Shown: positions 36,783 through 45,870 of the stretch, in pieces
How the letters are laid out: every line of letters starts with the position of its first letter
Numbering within the stretch: the stretch's first letter is position 1
From: Streptomyces sp. 1222.5
GTDB lineage: Bacteria > Actinomycetota > Actinomycetes > Streptomycetales > Streptomycetaceae
Direction: 5' to 3'
Assembly: GCF_900105245.1 (NCBI RefSeq)
Contig: NZ_FNSZ01000001.1
Location: forward strand, 7,562,001 to 7,626,000
Length of the DNA: 64,000 nt
Notes under the pieces: generated by a model
What the model saw: the letters and a program-made list of their open reading frames with translations, nothing else
What the model was told of the DNA's origin: nothing
Databases searched by the model: none
Position numbers and translations under genes: made by a program

Positions 36783-37148
36783 ATGTTGCGTCCCAACCCT
36801 TTCACTGTGACCGGGAGCCGTCGCACCTCTCCGCGAGGACTGCGCACGGCTTTCCTCTCCCTGTCCGCCGTCGCGGCCCTCGCCACCGGGCCCACGGCGA
36901 CCGCCCTGCCCTTCAGTCCCTTCGGTGCCGACTGGGACTCCATCGCCGCGTGCGAGTCCGGGGGCAACTGGCGGGCGAACACCGGCAACGGATACTTCGG
37001 CGGGCTGCAGTTCAGGCAGTCCAGCTGGGTGGCGGCCGGCGGTCTGAAGTACGCGAGCCGGGCCGACCTGGCCACGCGCAGGGAACAGATCGCCGTGGCC
37101 GGCCGTCTGGCCGCCATCCAGGGAATGTCCGCGTGGGGCTGCGCCTGA
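36783..37148 (+). CDS. Resuscitation-promoting-factor-like secreted transglycosylase
   Basis: A 121-residue protein with a signal peptide (residues 1 to about 42, basic then hydrophobic, ending near ATALP). A single Rpf-like domain follows, beginning DWDSIAACESGGNW, in which the Glu is the expected catalytic residue of this lysozyme-like fold. It should act outside the cell on peptidoglycan, as Rpf proteins do in spore germination and regrowth. There is no LysM domain. The region before the start (about 36740-36780) is unusually AT-rich for this DNA and probably holds the promoter; there is no clear Shine-Dalgarno. ATG 36762 is an alternative start. Confidence 0.85.
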   Translation: MLRPNPFTVTGSRRTSPRGLRTAFLSLSAVAALATGPTATALPFSPFGADWDSIAACESGGNWRANTGNGYFGGLQFRQSSWVAAGGLKYASRADLATRREQIAVAGRLAAIQGMSAWGCA

Positions 37149-37272
37149 GCGGCGCCGCGTGCCGCGCCCTCGGCAGGGGAGGCCGCGGGTAGGGCGGGTA
37201 CCCCGGCGGCCGGGAGGACCGGACACCCGGCACGTGCCTTTCCGTCCGTGATTCCTGGGTACACCGGTCCGT

Positions 37273-39915
37273 ATGGACGGCCCGGCTCCCTGGGAGGCAC
37301 CGTCGCGGCGGTTTCCCCCGCGGCCGGAAAGCGTCGTGTCGGCCCGGCGATTCGTACGGTCGGCGCTGGCCGGCACCGCACCGGAGGTGGCCGAGACCGC
37401 CGAGCTGCTGGCCGGGGAACTCGTGACCAACGCGGTCCTGCACGCGCGTACCGAGGTGGAGGTCCAGGTGGACCGCACCGCGGACCGGGTGCACGTCGCG
37501 GTCGCCGACCGGCGGCCGGACCGCGGACCGATACCGCACGCCTGGCTGCCGTACGCCGGCACCGGACGCGGACTGAAGCTGCTGGAGGAGCTGTCCGCCC
37601 TCCACGGCGTCCGCATCGGCGACAGCGGCAAGACGATGTGGTTCGAGCTGTGGCCGGACATGCCGGTGCCGCCGTCGTCCCCCTGGGACACCGTGCCGGC
37701 GGCCGGCCGTACCGTCACGGTCGCCCTGATCGACCTGCCCTACGCGCTCCACGCGGCGGCGCAGCAGCACCGCGAGTCCCTCCTGCGTGAGCTGGCCCTC
37801 GTCTCCTTCGCCCCGGCCGCACACGCCCTGCCCGGCGATCTGTCGAGGCAGGAGCTCCTCACCGCCCTGGACACGAGCAACTTGATCAGCGCCTGTACGA
37901 CGGCCGCCGTGCAGGAGGAGGCCCCGGACAGCTCCACCCTCTGCCTGCGGGTGGCGTTCCCGGCGGACGCCGGGCCCGCCGTGGCCGCCCTGCGCCTGAC
38001 ACTCGACCTGGCCGACTCCGCGGCCCAGCAGGGAAGCCTCCTCACCCTTCCCGCGCTGCCGCAGGTGCGGTCCTTCTGCGGCTGGCTCTTCGACCAGATC
38101 GCCGGCCAGCTGTCCGGCGAACCCCCCACCGCCTGGACGCTCTTCCCCCACGCGCCGAGCGCCTCCTCCACCGAGCTGGCGCCGTGGGACGCCGCCGACG
38201 TGGAGGCGAGCAGGGTCCCGACGATCGCCGCCGACGACGGCAACCGCATCATCGCGGTGAACGCCGCCGCGGCGCACCTGCTGGGCTGGCAGCCGGACGA
38301 CCTCGTCGGACGCCGGCTGACCGTGCTCGTCCCCGAACACCTGCGGGACCGCCATGCCGCGGCGTTCGGGTCCCTGCTGCTCACCGGGCAACCGCGCATC
38401 CTCGGCCGCTCCATACCGCTGCCCGCGCTGCACCGGGACGGCCGGCTGATCCCGATCCGGCTGCGGATCCAGACCCAGGAGGCCCTGGACGGCCGTACCG
38501 TGTTCGTCGCCCAGCTGGGTGCCCGCACGGCCCCGGCCGCGCCGCCGGGCGGCGACCACACCGGTCACCACGCGATCCGGCCGCAGCCGGGCCCCCCGCA
38601 CCGGCCGGCCGTGCGGGCACGGGAACGGCCCGCCGGGAACCCGTACGAGGGCGACGCGACGCTGAACCGGCTGAGCCTGCTCGTGGACGCCACCAGCGCG
38701 CTCACCAGCACCCTGGACCTGACCGAGGGCCTGCACCGGGTGTGCCGGGTCCTGACCCGGCAGCTCGCCGAGTGGTGCGTGGTCGAACTGCTCGGCGAGC
38801 ACCAGCGGGTGGAGCGGGTCTGCGTCGTCCACCGCACGCCCGAGGCGCTGAAACCGGGGGTACAGCTGGGCGCACTGCCGCCGATGTCCGACGAGACCGG
38901 GGGACCACTGCCCCGGGTGCTGCGCGGCGCGGGCCCGCTGCGGCTCGCGGACGTCTCCTCCCCGGCGCGGCTCGGCAGCCCGCTCGACGAGAGTCAGGAG
39001 GAACTGTTCCAGCAGCTGGGGGCCCGGACCGCGATCATCGCCCCGCTGCGGGCCCGCCGGGAGGTACTCGGCGCCCTCACCCTGGTCCGCGGCCGGGACG
39101 ACCCGCCGTTCACCGACGACGACCTCCCGCTCGTCACCGACCTGGTCCGCGGCATCGCCCTCGGCGTCGACAACGCCCGCCTCCACGAGCACACCCGGCG
39201 CACCTCCGAACGCATGCAGCGCGCGCTCCTGCCCCACCTCCCGGACGTCGACCACCTGGAACTCGTCGCCCGCTACGCCCCGTCCGGGGCGGACGCGCAG
39301 ATCGGCGGGGACTGGTTCGACGCCTTCGTCCTGCCCAAGGGCGACACGGCCCTCGTCATCGGCGACGTGACCGGGCACGACCTGCAATCGGCCGTCGCCA
39401 TGAGCCAGTTGCGCAACCTGCTGCGCGGTATCGCCGTGGACCGGCAGGAACCCCCCGCGGAGGTCGTGCACCGCTTCGACCTGGCCTGCCACACCCTCTA
39501 CCCGCACGCCACCGCGACGTGCGTGTACGCCGTGGTCAAGGGCCCGGAGGGCGGTCCGTGGGAGCTCCGCCACTCCTCGGCCGGGCATCCGCCGCCGCTG
39601 CTGACCACCGAGCAGGGTGACACCGGCTACCTCGACGGGGGAGCCGGACCGTTGATCGGCCTCGACCCGAACCTGCCCCGCGTCACCGCCGACGACCCGC
39701 TCCCGCCCCGCTCCACGCTGCTGATGTTCACCGACGGCCTCATCGAACGCCGGGGAGAGTCCTTCGGGGACGCCATGACCCGGCTGCGGCAGCACACCGC
39801 AGCCCTGGCGCGCGCCCCGCTCGACGTCTTCTGCGACGAGCTGGTCCTCGGCCTCGGCACCGACACCACGGACGACATCGCCCTGCTGGCCCTGCGCACC
39901 CCACCACCGGGCTGA
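37273..39915 (+). CDS. RsbW-like/PAS/GAF/SpoIIE-type PP2C phosphatase
   Basis: An 880-residue cytoplasmic signalling protein. Residues about 15-130 form an RsbW-like ATPase/kinase domain (GELVTNAVLHA N-box, GRGLKLLEEL G-box). A PAS domain is at about 310-410 (VNAAAAHLLGWQPDDLVGRR) and a GAF domain at about 465-640. A C-terminal PP2C/SpoIIE domain has metal-binding D residues in GGDWFDAF, GDVTGHD, FTDGLIERR and DDIALLAL. Such proteins control anti-sigma-factor antagonists in Streptomyces stress and development pathways. The target partner is not encoded next to it. Confidence 0.9.
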   Translation: MDGPAPWEAPSRRFPPRPESVVSARRFVRSALAGTAPEVAETAELLAGELVTNAVLHARTEVEVQVDRTADRVHVAVADRRPDRGPIPHAWLPYAGTGRGLKLLEELSALHGVRIGDSGKTMWFELWPDMPVPPSSPWDTVPAAGRTVTVALIDLPYALHAAAQQHRESLLRELALVSFAPAAHALPGDLSRQELLTALDTSNLISACTTAAVQEEAPDSSTLCLRVAFPADAGPAVAALRLTLDLADSAAQQGSLLTLPALPQVRSFCGWLFDQIAGQLSGEPPTAWTLFPHAPSASSTELAPWDAADVEASRVPTIAADDGNRIIAVNAAAAHLLGWQPDDLVGRRLTVLVPEHLRDRHAAAFGSLLLTGQPRILGRSIPLPALHRDGRLIPIRLRIQTQEALDGRTVFVAQLGARTAPAAPPGGDHTGHHAIRPQPGPPHRPAVRARERPAGNPYEGDATLNRLSLLVDATSALTSTLDLTEGLHRVCRVLTRQLAEWCVVELLGEHQRVERVCVVHRTPEALKPGVQLGALPPMSDETGGPLPRVLRGAGPLRLADVSSPARLGSPLDESQEELFQQLGARTAIIAPLRARREVLGALTLVRGRDDPPFTDDDLPLVTDLVRGIALGVDNARLHEHTRRTSERMQRALLPHLPDVDHLELVARYAPSGADAQIGGDWFDAFVLPKGDTALVIGDVTGHDLQSAVAMSQLRNLLRGIAVDRQEPPAEVVHRFDLACHTLYPHATATCVYAVVKGPEGGPWELRHSSAGHPPPLLTTEQGDTGYLDGGAGPLIGLDPNLPRVTADDPLPPRSTLLMFTDGLIERRGESFGDAMTRLRQHTAALARAPLDVFCDELVLGLGTDTTDDIALLALRTPPPG

Positions 39916-40021
39916 CCGGGCGCACCGGCCGACGCGGGCCGCGCGGAAACCCCGTGGACGGGCCGACGCGGTCCTGTACCAGGTTCCTTCCGGAACGCAT
40001 CCGGTGAGGTGGGGGGAATCC

Positions 40022-40660
40022 GTGGTGACTGGGCCGACGCCGGCCGATCCGGCCGACGCGACGATTCCGGACACTCCCGCGGGCGGCACGGTCGTGCTGC
40101 TCAACGGCACGTCGAGTTCGGGGAAGTCCAGCATCGCCCGCGCCCTGCTCGACGTGCTCGACGGAACGTGGTTCCACCTTCCCGTCGGCGCCTTCCACGC
40201 CATGCGCTGCCACCGTCCCATCGCCGACGAGGACCTCCAGGCGGAGATCGACCGCGCCGTCAAGGGCTTCCACCGCGCGGTCGCCGGGATGGCCGCGGCG
40301 GGCAACAACCTCGTCGTGGACCATCCGCTGAGCCGTCGCTGGCGGCTGACGGACCTCCTCGGCCTGCTCGACCCGGCGGACACGGTCCTGGTCGGCGTCC
40401 GCTGCCCGCTGCCCGAACTCCGGCGGCGCGAGCGCGAACGCGGTGACCGGCAACCGGGACTGGCCGCACTGCAGTACGACCACGTCCACGCACCCGGACT
40501 GCACGACCTCGACGTCGACACCAGCCTGCTCTCCCCAGAGGAATGCGCCCTGCGCATCCGGGACTTCCTGCCGCACCGGCCCCGCCCCACCGCCTTCGAA
40601 CAACTCCGGCCGGCCCTGCTGACGCCGCGGGAGCCCGCCGGGCAGCCGGGACCTCGATGA
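40022..40660 (+). CDS. Chloramphenicol-phosphotransferase-like P-loop kinase
   Basis: A 212-residue protein with Walker A N-G-T-S-S-S-G-K-S-S (residues 28-37), like the NGGSSAGKS loop of Streptomyces venezuelae chloramphenicol 3-O-phosphotransferase, and a similar GVRCPLPEL stretch later. At the place of the catalytic Asp37 of that enzyme (FGVDSL) this protein has VGAFH by my alignment. Chloramphenicol resistance is therefore doubtful and another small-molecule kinase activity is likely. The GTG at 40022 is chosen because a GGGGGAA stretch precedes it. Confidence 0.75.
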   Translation: MVTGPTPADPADATIPDTPAGGTVVLLNGTSSSGKSSIARALLDVLDGTWFHLPVGAFHAMRCHRPIADEDLQAEIDRAVKGFHRAVAGMAAAGNNLVVDHPLSRRWRLTDLLGLLDPADTVLVGVRCPLPELRRRERERGDRQPGLAALQYDHVHAPGLHDLDVDTSLLSPEECALRIRDFLPHRPRPTAFEQLRPALLTPREPAGQPGPR

Positions 40661-40759
40661 CCGGGCGCGGGCGCCGGCAGCCGTTCCCGGACGGCTCGCT
40701 CCTCGCCGTACGGGCCCTGACCCGAGCGCCGTCGGAGGACGAGCGGGGAGCGGCGCGGG

Positions 40760-41833
40760 TCAGGGCCGCCAGGACGCGTCCTCGGGGGCCGGCGGCAGGG
40801 CCAGGTGGGCCAGGTCCCCGGGCGGTGGAGTGGTCACCGGCCACAAGGGCGCGGCGGTGCCGTCGGCCAGTGCGGCCGGCGCGTCGGTGAGGTTCATCCG
40901 CTCACGCAGCCGGCCGTAGAAGTCCATCGGACCCAGCCGGACCGCCTTGAGCCGTCGCGGAGCGGCGTACACGCCGATCCAGTCCCCGGGGCTCAGCACC
41001 CCGCGCAACTGGCCGTCGATGCTGACGGCGGCCTGTCCGGACCGCTCCAGCACCCGGAAGGCGATGGGCTCGTCCGGGGCGGCCACGACCGAGCGGTTGA
41101 ACACCATGTGCGGGGCGACCGGTGTGAAGACCAGGCCCTCGGCGCGGGGCGAGACGACCGGACCGCCGGCGGCGAAGCTGTAGGCGGTGGAGCCCGTGGG
41201 CGTGGCCACCAGCAACGCGTCGGCGGAGTAGGAGGCGAGGAGCCGGCCGGCCAGGTAGACCCCGACCGACACCTGCCGGTCCCGGGCCAGCTTCTCCAGG
41301 ACGACGTCGTTCAGCGCGGTGACGTTCAGGGCGACACCCCAGTCGCTCCCCGTCTCGCACTCCACGCGCACACGGGGCGGTGGCAGCATCGGACCACGGC
41401 CGTACCGCAGCAGCGTCTCCACCTGTGCGGGCACCTCCAGCCGGCACGAGGCCCGCATGGTGAGCAGCATCCGGCTCTCGACGTTGATCCGCTCCCCGAG
41501 CACCGCGTCCAGCGCCGCGCGCACCGCCTGCGCGGGCACCTCCGTCAGGAAGCCGACCCGGCCCAGGTCGACGCCGAGCACCATGGCGTCGTTCTCGGCG
41601 GCCAGCCGCGCACCGCGCAGGAAGGTGCCGTCACCGCCGAGCGTGACGATGAGGTCGGGATCGCCCGCGGCGTCGACCTCCTCCCGCGCGCTGTGCCGCG
41701 AGCCCTCCTGCCACACGTCGATGTCGGTGCACCCCACGGCGTGCTCGGCGCACCACTCGTGCACGGCGGCCGCGGCGGCCACCGCCTCGCCGCGGCCGCC
41801 GTGCACGACCAGACCGACCCGGTTCACCGTCAT
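40760..41833 (-). CDS. NAD(+)/NADH kinase
   Basis: A 357-residue ATP-NAD kinase family protein. It has the diagnostic TLGGDGTFLRGAR near residue 65, LGRVGFLTEV near 92, LNDVVLEK, and the TPTGSTAYSFAAGGP motif near 225. It should phosphorylate NAD to NADP. Start ATG 41833 (MTVNRVGLVVHGG) fits the family; an in-frame upstream start at 41860 is less likely. The C-terminal extension of about 50 residues past the core is Pro- and Ala-rich. Streptomyces usually carries more than one NAD kinase, so this may be a paralogue. Confidence 0.9.
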   Translation of the reverse strand: MTVNRVGLVVHGGRGEAVAAAAAVHEWCAEHAVGCTDIDVWQEGSRHSAREEVDAAGDPDLIVTLGGDGTFLRGARLAAENDAMVLGVDLGRVGFLTEVPAQAVRAALDAVLGERINVESRMLLTMRASCRLEVPAQVETLLRYGRGPMLPPPRVRVECETGSDWGVALNVTALNDVVLEKLARDRQVSVGVYLAGRLLASYSADALLVATPTGSTAYSFAAGGPVVSPRAEGLVFTPVAPHMVFNRSVVAAPDEPIAFRVLERSGQAAVSIDGQLRGVLSPGDWIGVYAAPRRLKAVRLGPMDFYGRLRERMNLTDAPAALADGTAAPLWPVTTPPPGDLAHLALPPAPEDASWRP

Positions 41834-41866
41834 AGCCGCCTCCCAGCCGTCGCTCCGCACCTACCG

Positions 41867-42300
41867 TCATCCTCGTCGGGGACCGGGCCGTCCCGGCGCG
41901 CGCCACGCCGCCGGCGCCGCGGCACGACGACGGCCCCGGAACCGGGTGACGTACCCGCACGCTGGCAGGAAGAGGAACATCCACGACGTCGGGCCCGTCA
42001 GCAGGAACGCCCACACGGCGGCGAAACCGGGGTCCCCGAACAGCACGAGGCCCGCGATCCAGCCGAGGACTCCGGCACCACCGCCGGGTAGCCGAGCGCG
42101 AGCGGACTGAGCAGGTGGTGGCGCACCACCGTGCCGAAAGAGCGCCGCTTCCCCGCCCGGTCCGCTCCTGTGGCCCCGCTTCGGTCGTCAGCGCCCTCTT
42201 CCAGGCCGCGGTGCTCGGCGCCGCCCACCGCCGGCTCTCCGGCCGCTCCCACCGGCGGGCCGCCGGCCCGCACGGCGCCCGACGTCCGCCTTGCCCCCAC
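41867..42300 (-). pseudogene. Possible frameshifted small membrane protein gene
   Basis: The minus strand from about 42130 reads FGTVVRHHLLSPLALGYP. The convincing membrane-protein reading then continues in another frame (VLGWIAGLVLFGDP, then VWAFLLTGPTSWMFLFL) to the stop at 41867, with a basic tail RFRGRRR. The two halves need a one-base shift near 42085. It could be a decayed gene or a sequence error. The upstream part (42130-42300) is open in the first frame, but its coding status is unclear. Confidence 0.4.
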
Positions 42301-42305
42301 GGCAC

Positions 42306-42360
42306 GACGGCGGGCGCCGTGCGCGGCACCCTGTCGGTGCCGCGCACGGCGCCCGCCGTC
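42306..42360. terminator. Very strong hairpin terminator
   Basis: A perfect 25-bp stem (42306-42330 with 42336-42360) and a 5-base loop lie 27 bases past the stop of the CAP-domain gene on the minus strand. Confidence 0.88.
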
Positions 42361-42387
42361 ACGTCCTGCTTCTTCCGGGACCGCGGC

Positions 42388-43185
42388 TCACCTGGCCGTG
42401 CCGAAGTCCTGGGTCCAGTAGCTGTTCGGCTGCGCGAGACCGACGCCGATCTCCTTGAACGAACAGTTGAGGATGTTGGCCCGGTGCCCCGGGCTGGACA
42501 TCCAGCCGTCCATGACCTGCTCCGGGGTGGAGTAGCCGTAGGCGACGTTCTCGCCGTAGCTGCTCCAGGTGTAGCCGGCGCGCGTGATGCGGTCGCCCGG
42601 GGCCGACCCGTCGGATCCGGTGTGCGACATGTTCTGGTGGGCCGCCATGTCCGCGCTGTGCGCCTGCGCGGCCTTCGTCAGGGCCGAGTTCAGCGTCAGC
42701 GGCTGGCAACCGGCCTTCGCACGCTCGGCGTTGACGAGCTGCACGATCCGGGCGGTGACCCCGGACGCCGTGGCGGTCGGCTTGGGGGTGCTCGGTGAGG
42801 AGGGCGCCGCGTGGGTGGCCGGGGCCGTGGGGGCGGCCGGAGCCGCCGGAGCGGTGGGCACGGTGGCCCGAGGCGCGCTCGGAGCGGTGGTGTTCCTGGG
42901 CTCGGGTGCCTCGGCCTTCTTCGGCGCACTCGGATGGGCGGTGGCCGGGGGCGCGGACGACGCGGAGGACTGCGGCGCCGCGGGGAAAAAGTTGCGGTGG
43001 TGATGCCTGTGCGTGTGGTGCCACCGCGCCACGGGCGTACTCGTCGGGGCGGCGTACGACGGCTCCTGCGCGCCGGACGGCCACTCGGAGCACGCCAGGG
43101 CGACCGACGGCACGCCCACGGCTCCGATGGCGGCGGCGGTGATGACTATCCGCCGGTAGTGCTGCTTCCTTCGATGCTGGCCCAT
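42388..43185 (-). CDS. Secreted CAP-domain (SCP/PR1-like) protein
   Basis: A 265-residue protein. Residues 1-33 look like a signal peptide ending near VALACS. A long His-, Pro-, Ala- and Thr-rich linker follows (about 40-140), then a C-terminal CAP domain of about 120 residues. The CAP domain shows VNAERAKAGCQPL, AHSADMAAHQNMSHTG, YGENVAYGY and SPGHRANILNCSFKEIGVG, which carry the family's conserved His/Glu pair. Such proteins are common in actinomycetes and their biochemical role is poorly known. The His-rich stretch (HHTHRHHHR) may bind metal. It is followed by the hairpin at 42306-42360. Confidence 0.9.
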   Translation of the reverse strand: MGQHRRKQHYRRIVITAAAIGAVGVPSVALACSEWPSGAQEPSYAAPTSTPVARWHHTHRHHHRNFFPAAPQSSASSAPPATAHPSAPKKAEAPEPRNTTAPSAPRATVPTAPAAPAAPTAPATHAAPSSPSTPKPTATASGVTARIVQLVNAERAKAGCQPLTLNSALTKAAQAHSADMAAHQNMSHTGSDGSAPGDRITRAGYTWSSYGENVAYGYSTPEQVMDGWMSSPGHRANILNCSFKEIGVGLAQPNSYWTQDFGTAR

Positions 43186-43691
43186 ACGTCAACCTCACTC
43201 GGTGATCGCCGAGCGCTCATTCTCAGGACGGCCTCACAGCGAGCGCAAAGTGGTCCATCTACTACCGCGCTTCGTAGCCGCGCGCGCCCCTTGCCAGGCG
43301 TCGTCGGAGATGTGGGGTTCGCGTCCGCGACGTTTGCGAACTGCTGTCGGGTCGTCAGGAACGCGCATGCGGCGCAGAATGCGGAACGACGCCGGGCCGC
43401 TGTCGCGCTGACCCCGGAGAGCCGCTTGGCACGCCCGGCAAGACGGACAAATCCTTTATGTCAGCGGAGCGGCATCTACTAACCGTGGCGCCTAGTCGCC
43501 GCCGGGGCTGTGAGGGATGTCACCGCCAGGTCCTGCAACCTCTTGGCGAAGAGGCGGCTCATGTCTCCGCCGGGGGGCCGCAGACATGTGCGTTCCGGCC
43601 CGGGTCCGGCATCCCGGGCGGCGGTGGGGCGCGGGCGGGGTGGGTACCCGGATCTGGATGCCGAGAACGGACGAGGAGCGTGGGAGGCCCC
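43186..43691. other. Intergenic region without a convincing gene
   Basis: About 500 bases between the CAP-domain gene and a small acidic protein gene. It is less GC-rich than average near 43200-43280 and 43450-43490, where promoters of both neighbours may lie. No RNA gene or riboswitch was recognised. Confidence 0.5.
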
Positions 43692-43829
43692 ATGAGTGAG
43701 AGCACCCCTTCCCTGGCCGAGGGCGAGCGGGACGGTCCGGAGCCGGATCAGCCGCCGCGCACCACTCCGTCGCAGGCGGAGGGCTCCGACACCGATGAGC
43801 AGGACGCCGGGGGCGCGCCCGGGGAGTGA
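43692..43829 (+). CDS. Small acidic disordered protein
   Basis: A 45-residue protein starting MSESTPSLAEGERDG, rich in Glu, Asp, Pro, Gly and Ser and with no hydrophobic core. GGGAGG lies four bases before the ATG. It is probably intrinsically disordered. The function is unknown. It may be co-transcribed with the DUF2795 gene 87 bp downstream. Confidence 0.6.
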   Translation: MSESTPSLAEGERDGPEPDQPPRTTPSQAEGSDTDEQDAGGAPGE

Positions 43830-43916
43830 CAGGGGCGCGGTCCACCCGGCACCGGCGCCGGGATCGACTCCGGCCGGTGTCGGACGAGGTGAACGAGGAA
43901 ACAGGAGGTCCCCCGC

Positions 43917-44225
43917 ATGGCCCGTACCAGCGTCCCCGAAGTGCTGCACGCGCTGAAGGACGTCACCTACCCGGCCGACAGGGACCGGCTGGTCACGGCC
44001 GCGCGCGAGGCCGGCGCGTCCGGCGGGGTCGTCACGGCCCTGCGCGGGATCCCGGCCGAGGAGTACCCCAGCCGCGAGGCCGTGGCGAGGTCGGTCCGGG
44101 CGGCCCCGGACCCGGATCCCGGCCGCCGCCGCACGCAACGGGCGCGGCACGGCGGCAAGCCCGGCCTCTCGCAGCATCTGAGGGAAGAGCCGAGGACGCC
44201 GATCCAGGAGGAGTTCGGCCGCTGA
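43917..44225 (+). CDS. DUF2795 domain protein
   Basis: A 102-residue protein. Residues 1-60 match the DUF2795 pattern: VPEVLHALKDVTYPADRDRLV, then a G-A-S-G-G-V-V-T-A-L-R-G-I-P stretch and EEYPSREAV. The C-terminal 40 residues are basic and likely disordered. AGGAGG lies nine bases before the ATG. The function is unknown; these small proteins are common in Streptomyces. Confidence 0.8.
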   Translation: MARTSVPEVLHALKDVTYPADRDRLVTAAREAGASGGVVTALRGIPAEEYPSREAVARSVRAAPDPDPGRRRTQRARHGGKPGLSQHLREEPRTPIQEEFGR

Positions 44226-44364
44226 GCCGACTCAACTCCACCCATGAGCGGCCCGGTTGATCGTTCAGCGGTCATGTTCTTGACGCTCTCCGGGCACCGA
44301 CCTAGCGTGAGCACACTTGGCATGATCGGACAGGTCCGGACAGGCAGGGCAGGTGGGCGCCGCG

Positions 44365-45870
44365 ATGACCCGACCGCAGGACTCCGGTGACGAAGGACCC
44401 GCCGACCGTCCCCTGCGGATGGAGACCCACGGGCTCGACGTGATCCGGGACGCGGAACGCAAGGGCACCCCCCGCACGTTGTTCTGGCCGTGGTTCGGCG
44501 CCAACGTCTCCGTCCTCGGGCTCAGCTACGGCGCCTTCGCCCTCGGTTTCGGCATCTCCTTCTGGCAGGCGCTCGCCGCAGGCGTGCTCGGCATCGTCGT
44601 CTCCTTCCTGCTGTGCGGCTTCATCGCGGTCGCCGGAAAGCGCGGCTCGGCACCCACGATGGTGCTCAGCCGAGCCGCGTACGGGGTGCGCGGCAACCGG
44701 CTGCCCTCCCTCGTCTCCTGGATGCTCACCGTCGGTTGGGAGACGGTCCTCACCGCGCTCGCCACCATGGCCACCGCGACCGTCTTCGGGCGGCTCGGCT
44801 GGGGCGGGGGCACCGGGACCCAGGCGGTCGCGCTCGCGGTGGTCGCCGCCCTGACCGTCGTCGGCGGGGTCATGGGCTTCGACCTGATCATGCGGCTGCA
44901 GACCTGGATCACCCTGATCACGGGCGTGCTCACCGTCGTCTACATCGCCCTGGTCGCCGACCACGTCCACTGGGACACGGTCCGCGCGATCCCGTCCGGC
45001 TCCGCCCAGCAGCTCATCGGCGCGCTGGTGTTCATGATGACCGGCTTCGGCCTCGGCTGGGTCAACGCGGCCGCCGACTACTCCCGCTACCTGCCCCGAA
45101 GCTCGTCCGGCCGGGGCGTGATCGGCTGGACCGCCTTCGGCGCCTCCGCCGCCCCGCTGCTCCTGCTGGTCTTCGGTCTGCTGCTGGCCGGTTCCTCGCC
45201 GGAGCTGAGCAAAGCCGTCGCGGCCGATCCCATCGGCGCGCTGACGACGATCCTGCCGACCTGGTTCCTCGTGCCGTTCGCCGTGGTCGCGGTGCTCGGC
45301 CTGGTCGGCGGGGCCGTCCTCGACATCTACTCCTCCGGCCTGGCGCTGCTCTCGGCCGGCCTGCGGGTGCCCCGGTACCTGGCCGCGCTTGTGGACGGCG
45401 TCCTGATGATCGCCGGCTCCGTCTACATCGTGTTCTTCGCCGACGACTTCCTCGGCCAGTTCATGGGCTTTCTCACCACGCTCGGCGTCCCCATCGCCGC
45501 CTGGTGCGGGATCATGCTCGCCGACCTGGCGCTGCGCCGCCGCGACTACGACGAGGGCGACCTGTACCGACCGCACGGCCGCTACGGCGACGTCCCCCCG
45601 GCTCCTCTCGTGCTCACCCTGACCGCCACGGCCGTCGGCTGGGGCCTGGTCACCAACACCGCCGCCGACTGGCTGACCTGGCAGGGCTACCTCCTCGGGC
45701 CGCTGGGCCTCGGCGGCAAGGACGGCGCTTGGGCGTACGCCAACCTGGGCGTCCTGGCGGCCCTGGTCCTCGCCTTCCTCGGCACCCTGGTGCTGAGCCG
45801 GGGCCGGGTGCGCGAGCAGGAGACGCAGGCGCCCAGCCCGGCCTTGGACGAGGGGACGTACCGCACATGA
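44365..45870 (+). CDS. NCS1-family purine/cytosine permease
   Basis: A 501-residue membrane protein with about twelve hydrophobic segments. The N-terminus (R-T-L-F-W-P-W-F-G-A-N) and the following segment fit the NCS1 cytosine/purine permease family (CodB-like), which moves nucleobases or related compounds with a cation. ATG 44365 is chosen because AGGTGG is spaced well before it; GTG 44353 is in frame. The downstream isochorismatase-family gene overlaps its stop codon (ATGA), so the pair probably imports a compound and hydrolyses it. The substrate is not determined by sequence. Confidence 0.88.
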   Translation: MTRPQDSGDEGPADRPLRMETHGLDVIRDAERKGTPRTLFWPWFGANVSVLGLSYGAFALGFGISFWQALAAGVLGIVVSFLLCGFIAVAGKRGSAPTMVLSRAAYGVRGNRLPSLVSWMLTVGWETVLTALATMATATVFGRLGWGGGTGTQAVALAVVAALTVVGGVMGFDLIMRLQTWITLITGVLTVVYIALVADHVHWDTVRAIPSGSAQQLIGALVFMMTGFGLGWVNAAADYSRYLPRSSSGRGVIGWTAFGASAAPLLLLVFGLLLAGSSPELSKAVAADPIGALTTILPTWFLVPFAVVAVLGLVGGAVLDIYSSGLALLSAGLRVPRYLAALVDGVLMIAGSVYIVFFADDFLGQFMGFLTTLGVPIAAWCGIMLADLALRRRDYDEGDLYRPHGRYGDVPPAPLVLTLTATAVGWGLVTNTAADWLTWQGYLLGPLGLGGKDGAWAYANLGVLAALVLAFLGTLVLSRGRVREQETQAPSPALDEGTYRT

